DNA from: Blastocatellia bacterium
GTDB lineage: Bacteria; Acidobacteriota; Blastocatellia; Chloracidobacteriales; JADJPF01
NCBI GenBank assembly: GCA_023265235.1
Contig: JAHFUF010000132.1
Location: forward strand, 1-9,729
Length of the DNA: 9,729 nt
Direction: 5' to 3'
How positions within the stretch are numbered: position 1 is the stretch's first letter; each line of letters opens with the position of its first letter. The notes under the pieces are model-generated. The model had not been told where the DNA came from. It made no database searches and was given only the letters and a program-made list of their open reading frames with translations. The position numbers were made by a program, and so were the translations under genes. Below are positions 1 to 5,745 of this stretch, in pieces.

Positions 1-118
1 TGATATGATGTTTTAACACTTTGATAATCTTTACATTTTCTAATCAACTCTTTTAACTCACTACCATATCAAATATCAAAAATAGATTTTGAGTTTTCTA
101 TATTATAAATGACTAAAT

Positions 119-148
119 TTGACAACAGTTTTAGCAGTCGACTATAGC
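119..148 (+). promoter_or_regulatory. Probable sigma-70 type promoter of the cupin/HDO operon
   Basis: A perfect -35 hexamer TTGACA lies at 119-124. After an 18-base spacer comes TATAGC (143-148), which matches four of six -10 positions. Transcription would start near 155, leaving a leader of about 18 nt that carries the AAAGGA ribosome binding site before the ATG at 173. The TTG of this -35 box is in frame with the gene and could be mistaken for its start codon. The spacing and leader length support a promoter; the weak -10 keeps confidence moderate. Confidence 0.5.
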
Positions 149-172
149 TGTTTTAGATCTCAAAGGAAATCT

Positions 173-727
173 ATGAAAGAATTTACAATAAAAGAAGAAC
201 TTATTTCCCTTGCTAAGGTTGCGGCATCGCGTGTATCGCCTGTTGAAAATGCAGTGCCCTCAGAATGTGTTCGCTCTGCAAGTTCTGGCGGTACAGCAAT
301 GTATTCCAACCATAATGAAAGGCTTAACATTGAGTTTAATGTTGAGCGATTAGATTTTCCTGGTATTCAGACCATGGATCCGCGCCTTCTACGTATTCCA
401 CCAGGACGTAACAATGAACGCCATCGTCACGCACACGAATCACTTTTTGTGGTTCTTGAAGGACAAGGCAATGTCTTAATTGGTGATACGCGTGTTCCTT
501 TAAAGAAAGGGGATGTTGCTTTTGTTCCACGCTGGTTATTTCATCAAACGACTAATACAGGTGATGGCGATCTTGTCATCATTGCAATAACTGATTTTGG
601 CTTTACATTTGCCGTAATGGGAGAAGAGGCTCATCAAGCTCGCCTAGGCACCATAAGTAAAGACTCAACTAAAAAGAATGACATTATGAGTGAGGAAGAC
701 TCAATTAATAAGGAGAATATTATATGA
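173..727 (+). CDS. Small cupin-domain protein (putative metal-binding)
   Basis: The product is 184 aa. The ATG at 173 is chosen because AAAGGA (162-167) sits at normal distance; the in-frame TTG at 119 has no ribosome binding site and falls in a -35 box. A single cupin beta-barrel spans about residues 55-145. Motif 1 has H84, H86, H88 and E89 followed by the FVVLEGQG strand. Motif 2 runs from G113 (GDVAFVPRWLFH) to H124 and N128. H84, H86, E89 and H124 are the likely ligands of an Fe, Mn or similar ion. The N-terminal 50 residues and the charged C-terminal tail (about 155-184) are outside the barrel and unrecognised. There is no signal peptide, so it is probably cytosolic. It overlaps the next gene by 4 bp, so the two products are probably needed together. 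Cupins include dioxygenases, isomerases and non-catalytic ligand binders; the reaction cannot be assigned. Confidence 0.85.
   Translation: MKEFTIKEELISLAKVAASRVSPVENAVPSECVRSASSGGTAMYSNHNERLNIEFNVERLDFPGIQTMDPRLLRIPPGRNNERHRHAHESLFVVLEGQGNVLIGDTRVPLKKGDVAFVPRWLFHQTTNTGDGDLVIIAITDFGFTFAVMGEEAHQARLGTISKDSTKKNDIMSEEDSINKENII
710..726 (+). promoter_or_regulatory. Ribosome binding site and ATGA stop-start overlap
   Basis: AAGGAG (710-715) lies inside the last codons of the cupin gene, 8 nt before the ATG at 724. That ATG overlaps the cupin stop TGA (725-727) as ATGA. This arrangement is typical of translational coupling and fixes the start of the downstream gene. Confidence 0.85.
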
Positions 728-1869
728 ACTCATGGCTTTCTACTTTTTCTGACAATATTATAAAACGTGTCCGAGATATAGGCGTAATGCGGGAACTATC
801 TGATGGTGAAGTATTTATTCGTGAAGGTGAGGTCGATGAAAGACTCTTTCTTATTGAAGAAGGTAGAGTGGAGGTCATCAGTAAGGAAAAACACTGTGCT
901 TATGTCAATGCAGGAGACATAGTAGGTGAATTTGCGTTTCTAGATAGGCGACCAAGAACAGCCACTGTACGGGCAGTGGGTCCTGCAAAGGTTCTTGTCC
1001 TTGAACGTCAAGATTTGATGCGTACACTTGCTGATGAACCTGAAGCTTTAGTTTCCTTTATAAACGCAGTCTCCTTGCGTATGCGCACACGCCTTGAGGG
1101 AACTGCAGCAGGCTTAGAAGATGTCGAAGCCTTTCTTAGCAATCTTTCACAAGAAGCCATTAACCACCGAGCAGTAAGACACCGCTATTTGCAAGCATTG
1201 GCTGATAATTCAGTTCCAGATTTACGTTGGGCACTTGCCGATTTTGGCCGTCAATATTTTGGTTATTCGGCTCATTTTCCACGTTATCTTACAACAGTAA
1301 TTAGCAGACTCGAACAGCCTCAACATCGTTCTGCATTGCTTGAAAACCTAACAGAAGAGTCTGGCAATTATGGTGAAGAAGAACTTCAAGAACTTGCTGG
1401 GTTTGGTATTAAAGCAGAATGGATTGTTGGTATCCCCCACCCTAAACTGTTCCAACGTTTCAGACGTGCACTTGGTGTGGCAGATAGTGCTATTGAAGAA
1501 GATCCTATGGAAGTCGTTTGTTGGCGAGAAATGTTCCTTAGTGTCCTTGGTGGCTCTCCAGCAGAAGCAATTGGAGCATTAGGTCTTGGTACAGAAGGTG
1601 TTGTTCGTGATATGTATAAACCTTTTGTTCAAGCTCTGGAACGTATGCCAGATCTTGATCCAAAAGATGTTGTATTTTTCCCTTTACACACAGCAGTAGA
1701 TGATCATCATCAAGCTACATTGCTTGATATTGCTCGTCACTATGCGCAAACCCCTCAATCGCGCCGCGAGCTAGCAAAGGGAATGCGTAAGGCGTTGGCA
1801 CTACGTGCATCGTTTTGGGATTGGATGTATGAACGAGCAATGCAGGGACCCGAAGCAGCCGCAGCTTAG
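724..1869 (+). CDS. cNMP-binding domain fused to HDO-type (TENA/PqqC-fold) putative diiron oxidase
   Basis: The product is 381 aa with two domains. Residues about 8-125 form a Crp-like cyclic-nucleotide-binding domain: DGEVFIREGEVDERLFLIEEG (27-47 region), then a phosphate-binding cassette GEFAFLDRRPRTATV with E69 and R78-T79, the positions that contact cAMP or cGMP in known members. No helix-turn-helix follows. Instead residues about 130-375 are an all-helical heme-oxygenase-like domain of the iron-containing redox enzyme group. Candidate metal ligands are E211/E212, H239 (in GIPHPKLFQRF), E291 (or E281), and H322, D326 and H329 in the spacing H-x3-D-x2-H, the signature of HDO oxidases such as CADD and UndA. 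The protein is likely a cytosolic O2-using oxidase whose activity is gated by a cyclic nucleotide. It is the second gene of an operon with a cupin. Substrate unknown; a non-catalytic role is possible. Domain calls are firm, function is inference. Confidence 0.82.
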   Translation: MNSWLSTFSDNIIKRVRDIGVMRELSDGEVFIREGEVDERLFLIEEGRVEVISKEKHCAYVNAGDIVGEFAFLDRRPRTATVRAVGPAKVLVLERQDLMRTLADEPEALVSFINAVSLRMRTRLEGTAAGLEDVEAFLSNLSQEAINHRAVRHRYLQALADNSVPDLRWALADFGRQYFGYSAHFPRYLTTVISRLEQPQHRSALLENLTEESGNYGEEELQELAGFGIKAEWIVGIPHPKLFQRFRRALGVADSAIEEDPMEVVCWREMFLSVLGGSPAEAIGALGLGTEGVVRDMYKPFVQALERMPDLDPKDVVFFPLHTAVDDHHQATLLDIARHYAQTPQSRRELAKGMRKALALRASFWDWMYERAMQGPEAAAA

Positions 1870-1878
1870 TTTTTGATA

Positions 1879-1922
1879 ATAATAGCGATATAGGGTTGAT
1901 CTTATATCGCTATTATCGCTAT
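1879..1922 (+). terminator. Stem-loop after the HDO gene, possible terminator, with a 9-bp tandem repeat
   Basis: A perfect 14-bp inverted repeat pairs 1879-1892 (ATAATAGCGATATA) with 1903-1916 around a 10-nt loop, starting 9 bp after the stop codon. The right arm contains TATCGCTAT (1905-1913), repeated immediately at 1914-1922, so the left arm could pair with either copy. The stem is AT-rich and no T-run follows, so it is not a classical intrinsic terminator. It may instead stabilise the 3' end of the mRNA. Confidence 0.45.
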
Positions 1923-2130
1923 TACAAAAGCAACAAATATATTAAAAAATAAGTTTAAGTGTAATAACAAATTTATTTTTCAATAACTTATAAATAGTCA
2001 ATAAGCTTGCCTTTTCTGTCAAAAATAGCTTAAACCTCTTCCAGTATCAACTACCCACACAAACAAGTAAGCAAAAGTAAAAAGAAATTATTGAAAATAT
2101 ATTATTATCCATAAATATTTTTAATAACCT
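1923..2130. other. AT-rich intergenic region with no supported feature
   Basis: About 210 bp between the HDO stem-loop and the HPP gene's ribosome binding site. It is very AT-rich and has stop codons in all frames examined. TTGAAA at 2091-2096 could be a -35 box, but no acceptable -10 follows at the right distance, so no promoter is called. No RNA gene or repeat is apparent. Confidence 0.5.
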
Positions 2131-2139
2131 GGAGGCTTG

Positions 2140-3459
2140 ATGTCAAAACCAAACAATTCACAAACTATAGATTTATTTGCTGAAGAAGAAATAGATCTTA
2201 AAAAAAATGTTGGGACAGCATTACTTAACCAATTTGGTACAAAATTTCTCCAACAACCACAAATAGATAAAATCACAAAAACATTGCCTCCAAAATTACC
2301 TGAACTATCTGAATTGTCTGAATTACCACAATCACTACAAACAACACAATCCACTCAATTATCACTATCATTGCAAATCGCACAGTTAATTAGTCGATTA
2401 CCTGAACACTATACCCTTGCAGTCTTTATGTTTATAAGCGGTTTTATTACCATTGGATTATTAGCAGCTCTATCTAAATCCCTAAAAGTACCATTTATAT
2501 TCCCTTCACTTGGAGCAACTGCTTTTCTTTTCTTTTTTACACCATCTTTGCCAAGTGCAAGCCCAAGAAATGCTATTTGCGGACATGCAATAGGGGTTAT
2601 CTGCGGGTATGTTTCACTATTATTATTTGGTCTTGCTTATGCACCTCCTGCTTCTACAACAGGCATAGAAACTTCGCGTATTTTGGCTGTAGGACTTTCT
2701 CTTGGTCTAACAGGGGCATTAATGATTGTATTTAAATGTGGACATCCTCCTGGTGGAGCAACTGCACTAATTGTTTCACTTGGAATAATATCAACTCCAT
2801 TTTCCCTTATTGTACTTGAAAGCGCAGTAGTGATACTGGCTTTACTAGCTATTGGTATAAATCGGCTAGCATCTATAGATTATCCAATATGGAAAAGAAA
2901 ACCTAAAGAGGGTATATTTGTTGCGTGGACACCAGAAAAAGCTGCTGCAACAAGCCCTTCAGCAGCAATAACTTGGGCAATTTTCTTTTTTGTAAACGGA
3001 TTTATAACAATAGGAATACTTACTAGTATTTCGATGTTTTTAAAAATCCCCTTTATATTTCCTTCACTTGGAGCAACTGCATTCCTTTTTTTCTTTAGCC
3101 CCAACCTACCAAGTGCAAGCCCAAGAAATGCTATTTGTGGTACTGCTATCGCCATTCTTTCTGCTTATTTCGCTCTTACTATTTGTGGTTTAACAAACTT
3201 AAGCTCAAATGTACCAACAGCCGATTTTCAATATATAATTGCAGCAGCAATATCACTAGCATTAACAGGCTTATTTATGATCCTTTTGAAAACCCCTCAC
3301 CCTCCTGCTGCTGCAACCTGTTTAATAATTTCTCTTGGCCTTGTAGTATCGCCTTTCAGGTTATTTATTCTTGAATTTGCTGTAGTTTTACTAGCACTTC
3401 AAGCTTTTGTCATCAATCGTCTTGTTGCTACTGATTATCCTTTATGGCAAAAAAAGTAA
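2140..3459 (+). CDS. Tandem HPP-family integral membrane protein
   Basis: The product is 439 aa. The ATG at 2140 follows GGAGG (2131-2135); the TTG at 2137 is too close to that site to be the start. Residues 1-85 are hydrophilic, with low-complexity Glu/Leu/Ser and Gln/Thr/Ser runs (LSELSEL near 55-62), probably a cytosolic tail. Two homologous membrane units follow, at about 90-250 and 275-437, exactly 186 residues apart where they align best. Both contain PFIFPSLGATAFLFFF, then SASPRNAICG, and each keeps the family's HPP motif: H202 in GHPPGGAT and H387 in THPPAAAT. Each unit has about four to five hydrophobic segments. HPP proteins usually have one unit; plant and cyanobacterial members transport nitrite, so small-anion transport is a reasonable guess. 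No nitrogen-metabolism gene is adjacent to support this. The family call is firm, the substrate unknown. Confidence 0.88.
   Translation: MSKPNNSQTIDLFAEEEIDLKKNVGTALLNQFGTKFLQQPQIDKITKTLPPKLPELSELSELPQSLQTTQSTQLSLSLQIAQLISRLPEHYTLAVFMFISGFITIGLLAALSKSLKVPFIFPSLGATAFLFFFTPSLPSASPRNAICGHAIGVICGYVSLLLFGLAYAPPASTTGIETSRILAVGLSLGLTGALMIVFKCGHPPGGATALIVSLGIISTPFSLIVLESAVVILALLAIGINRLASIDYPIWKRKPKEGIFVAWTPEKAAATSPSAAITWAIFFFVNGFITIGILTSISMFLKIPFIFPSLGATAFLFFFSPNLPSASPRNAICGTAIAILSAYFALTICGLTNLSSNVPTADFQYIIAAAISLALTGLFMILLKTPHPPAAATCLIISLGLVVSPFRLFILEFAVVLLALQAFVINRLVATDYPLWQKK
2503..3137 (+). repeat. Internal duplication within the HPP gene, 558-bp period
   Basis: Bases 2503-2579 and 3061-3137 are aligned copies, 558 bp apart. 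They begin with 20 identical bases (2503-2522 and 3061-3080) and end with 29 identical bases (2551-2579 and 3109-3137); the 28 bases between differ at several positions. Elsewhere the two halves are diverged at DNA level but clearly homologous as protein. Identity including third codon positions suggests late duplication or gene conversion of this segment. Confidence 0.8.
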
Positions 3460-3489
3460 GGGCAAAACACATAGGTTCGCCCTTACTTT
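3453..3489. terminator. Bidirectional intrinsic terminator between the HPP gene and pepA
   Basis: An 11-bp perfect stem pairs 3453-3463 (AAAGTAAGGGC) with 3479-3489 around a 15-nt loop. Read leftward from pepA, the stem is followed by a run of T on the minus strand (the A-run at 3449-3455), making a good Rho-independent terminator. Read rightward, it ends in TTTATTA, a weaker tail. The left arm contains the HPP stop codon (TAA, 3457-3459), so the two convergent genes share it. Confidence 0.75.
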
Positions 3490-3515
3490 ATTACTAGCTT
3501 TTACTAGTTTACTAG
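3488..3515 (-). repeat. Three TTACTAG copies giving serial in-frame stop codons after pepA
   Basis: TTACTAG occurs at 3491-3497, 3501-3507 and 3509-3515. On the minus strand, in the pepA frame, this reads TAG TAA ACT AGT AAA AGC TAG TAA TAA: five stop codons in nine codons. It could be a fail-safe against readthrough or simply a short-repeat slippage product. Confidence 0.6.
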
Positions 3516-4999
3516 TTTTGTGACATTACCCAAGCAACCAAAGTTCTTACACCTACTCCCGTAGCACCTTTGCTTAAATAAGGTTTCTTCTCATTAGACG
3601 TAGCAGTACTAGCGATATCAAGATGTACCCAAGGTGTGTCGCCAGTAAATTCCTTAATAAAATAGGCTCCTGTTATTGTACCTGCTGGACGACCACCACT
3701 GTTTTTTAGATCAGCAATATCACTACGCAATTGCTCACCGTACTCTTCATCTAGTGGTAGCTGCCAATAACGTTCTCCTACTTCGTTGCCTGTAGCAATA
3801 ACTTGATCAATCAATTCTTGACAAGTCCCCAAAATAGCGGTGTAGACTGGCCCTAGAGCAACACCTACAGCACCAGTTAAAGTAGCAAGATCAATTATTT
3901 TAGTTGCAGCTAATTTTTCACGAGTATAAGTAATTGCATCTACTAGCACTAAACGCCCTTCAGCATCAGTGTTTACCACTTCAATAGTTTGACCAGACAT
4001 TGAAGTAAGAACATCTCCTGGTTTAATCGCTGTTCCTGAAGGCATGTTTTCAGCACAAGCCATAACACCTACAACTCTTGCTTTAGGTTTAAGCTGTCCA
4101 ATTGCTCGCATTGCACCCATAACGGCTGCTGCACCAGCCATATCGCCCTTCATTTTTTCCATTCCCTCACTAGGTTTTATGGAAATACCGCCTGAGTCAA
4201 AAGTAATTCCTTTACCTACTAAAGCAATAGTCTCTTCTGCTTTGGCTTCAGGGTGTTCATAGCGTAGTACAATTAAGCGTGCTTCTTCGGCTGAACCTCG
4301 CGATACTCCAAGCAATGACCCCATTCCTAGCTCTTTCATTTTTTCTTCGTCTAGCAGCTCAATGGTCAAATTAGCTTCTTTAGCAATTTCTTCTGCTTTA
4401 CTAGCCATATCTTTAGGGGTCAGGTTAGAACTAGGTTCATTAACTAAATTGCGAGCAAAGTTTGTTGAATCTCCTAAAATTTTTCCTACAGCTATTCCTT
4501 TTTCTAAATCTGCTTGATTTTGTGTAGTAGAGAGAATAGAAAATTCTTCTATTTGACTTCGATCACGTTCACGAGTTTTATAAGTATCTGGATCAAAAGT
4601 GCTTAAGAGTGCCCCTTCAGCCAAAGCTTGTCCTGCTTGTTCTATTGCGACTCCATCACGTAAAAGAAAAGCCAAGGTTTTGACCTTTTTGGTTCTTAAA
4701 AACCTAGCAACTGTACCAGCCGCTTGTCTTAGTTGTAGGCTAGTAACTTTTGCTTGTTTGCCTACTCCAACTAAAAGTAATCGTCTAGCTTTTAAGCTTG
4801 GTACCAAGTGTATATAGGCTGTCTCATTAGCTTTGCCTCGGAACTCCTTACGTTCAAATAACGAAGAAATTATGCCTCCTGTAGCCTCATCTAATTCTTT
4901 ACCAAGACCTTCCTGATATGCTTCATCTTCATAAATTGCTACAACTAATGCGTCAGTATTAACCTGATAAAAGCTATCTGTTAAAACTTTAATTTCCAT
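3512..4999 (-). CDS. pepA: Leucyl aminopeptidase (M17 cytosol aminopeptidase)
   Basis: The product is 495 aa, the usual length for the family. It removes N-terminal residues from peptides in the cytosol as a two-metal (Zn/Mn) enzyme, normally a hexamer. The N-terminal regulatory domain spans about 1-165 and the catalytic domain about 170-495. All expected catalytic residues are present: metal ligands K263 and D268 (GKGITFDSGG), D286 (KGDMAGAAAV), D345 and E347 in the family signature NTDAEGRL, plus active-site K275 and R349. The ATG at 4999 has TAGGAG (5005-5010) five bases upstream. It lies downstream of smpB on the same strand after a 104-bp gap containing palindromes, so co-transcription is possible but not certain. 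A bidirectional terminator follows. E. coli PepA also binds DNA; nothing here tests that role. Identification is very secure. Confidence 0.97.
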   Translation of the reverse strand: MEIKVLTDSFYQVNTDALVVAIYEDEAYQEGLGKELDEATGGIISSLFERKEFRGKANETAYIHLVPSLKARRLLLVGVGKQAKVTSLQLRQAAGTVARFLRTKKVKTLAFLLRDGVAIEQAGQALAEGALLSTFDPDTYKTRERDRSQIEEFSILSTTQNQADLEKGIAVGKILGDSTNFARNLVNEPSSNLTPKDMASKAEEIAKEANLTIELLDEEKMKELGMGSLLGVSRGSAEEARLIVLRYEHPEAKAEETIALVGKGITFDSGGISIKPSEGMEKMKGDMAGAAAVMGAMRAIGQLKPKARVVGVMACAENMPSGTAIKPGDVLTSMSGQTIEVVNTDAEGRLVLVDAITYTREKLAATKIIDLATLTGAVGVALGPVYTAILGTCQELIDQVIATGNEVGERYWQLPLDEEYGEQLRSDIADLKNSGGRPAGTITGAYFIKEFTGDTPWVHLDIASTATSNEKKPYLSKGATGVGVRTLVAWVMSQN

Positions 5000-5004
5000 T
5001 TTTA

Positions 5005-5010
5005 CTCCTA
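5005..5010 (-). promoter_or_regulatory. Ribosome binding site of pepA
   Basis: TAGGAG on the minus strand, with five bases (TAAAA) before the ATG. It fixes the pepA start at 4999. Confidence 0.8.
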
Positions 5011-5058
5011 AAACTCATTAACTTAGAATTTATTTTATAACTTATTGATTCTAAATGC

Positions 5059-5086
5059 GTTCTTTAAGAACGGCAGACAGTCTGCC
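5059..5086. repeat. Two abutting palindromes between smpB and pepA (REP-like)
   Basis: GTTCTT-T-AAGAAC (5059-5071) is directly followed by GGCAGAC-A-GTCTGCC (5072-5086). Each is a perfect inverted repeat with a single central base. The second is far more GC-rich than its surroundings, as is common for dispersed intergenic palindromes. No T-run follows on the minus strand, so it is a poor terminator for smpB. It could be a REP-type repeat, a protein-binding site or an mRNA processing/attenuation structure. Confidence 0.5.
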
Positions 5087-5103
5087 CCTATATATTAAAT
5101 TTA

Positions 5104-5565
5104 TTATTTATTACGTTCTTTAAGCATGGCTCGTGTTTCACGATCTACTACGCGTTGTTTCTCTGTTTCCCGCTTATCATAAAGCTTCTTACCTCGACCA
5201 ATACCAATCTCTACCTTAACACGACTTTGCTTAAAATAAAGCTTTGTAGCTACCAGGGTTAAGCCTTTTTCCTTAATTTTCATTCCTAGTTTGAGAATCT
5301 CACGTTTATGGAGTAGAAGCTTACGGGTACGAGTAGGTTCATGGTTTTCTCTATTACCATGGCTATAAGGACTAATATGTGCGTTTAGTAACCAAGCTTC
5401 GCCTTCTTTAACTATTACATAAGAATCTTTTAAGTTGACTCGACCATCACGAAGGGATTTAACTTCTGTACCAGTTAAAACAATACCTGCTTCTAATGTC
5501 TCATCAATAAAATAGTTATGATAAGCTTCTCGATTGCTACTAATAACCTTAAACTTTTCTGTCAT
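5104..5565 (-). CDS. smpB: SsrA-binding protein SmpB (trans-translation)
   Basis: The product is 153 aa, the normal size. SmpB binds tmRNA (SsrA) and brings it to stalled ribosomes, where the nascent chain is tagged for proteolysis. The sequence has the expected order: N-terminal beta-strand region with FIDETLEAGIVLTGTEVKSL and the RDGRVNLKDSYV segment, then LLNAHISPYSHGNRENHEP, the KLLLHKREI helix, GLTLVATKLYF, the IGIGRGKKLYDKRE segment, and a basic C-terminal tail that enters the empty mRNA channel. The ATG at 5565 gives the standard N-terminus (MTEKFKVISSNREAYHNYF), but no clear Shine-Dalgarno sequence precedes it. A TATAAT lies 28 bp upstream. pepA follows on the same strand. The tmRNA gene is not in this window. 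Identification is very secure. Confidence 0.97.
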   Translation of the reverse strand: MTEKFKVISSNREAYHNYFIDETLEAGIVLTGTEVKSLRDGRVNLKDSYVIVKEGEAWLLNAHISPYSHGNRENHEPTRTRKLLLHKREILKLGMKIKEKGLTLVATKLYFKQSRVKVEIGIGRGKKLYDKRETEKQRVVDRETRAMLKERNK

Positions 5566-5593
5566 CGTAAAATTAGCTTTTTTAATATTTAGT

Positions 5594-5624
5594 ATTATAT
5601 GGAAAGAATCTTTGAATATAACAA
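5594..5624 (-). promoter_or_regulatory. Candidate smpB promoter
   Basis: On the minus strand a perfect -10 box TATAAT lies at 5594-5599. The best -35 match, TTGTTA (5619-5624), is four of six and sits at a long 19-base spacing. Transcription would start near 5587, about 22 nt before the smpB ATG. The -10 is convincing by sequence and position, the -35 is weak, and the region is AT-rich. Confidence 0.4.
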
Positions 5625-5745
5625 AAGCTCTTTGCTAGATGCAACGCGAGCTAACATCTACAAGGCTGTTTAATTTTCAAAACTCCGAAAGCCCTGAACA
5701 TCTACTTTGCAAGCTACCTACTAAAATATTCTTAATTATTTAAAT

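Noticed and set aside
1..118. Possible earlier promoter in the AT-rich left edge (TTGATA at 21-26)
   Set aside because: No -10 hexamer lies at a suitable distance, and the TTGACA site at 119 is much better.
277..301. Hydrophobic residues 277-301 of the 1035-aa protein as a membrane span (positions given as residues, not bases)
   Set aside because: R285, E289 and E297 interrupt the stretch, and no other span or signal peptide exists, so a buried amphipathic helix is more likely.
2880..3374. Open frames antisense to and in another frame of the HPP gene
   Set aside because: They fall entirely inside the HPP coding region, lack ribosome binding sites, and one mirrors the duplicated segment only because its DNA is repeated.
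5058..5124. CGTTCTTTAAG occurs twice, once in the smpB 3' end and once in the gap
   Set aside because: Eleven AT-rich bases with no further similarity around them; not enough to call a repeat or gene fragment.
5636..5705. Direct repeat AACATCTAC (5653-5661 and 5697-5705) with a nearby inverted TAGATG, between the large gene and smpB
   Set aside because: Units are short, only two copies, and no consistent hairpin or spacing emerges; chance is likely.
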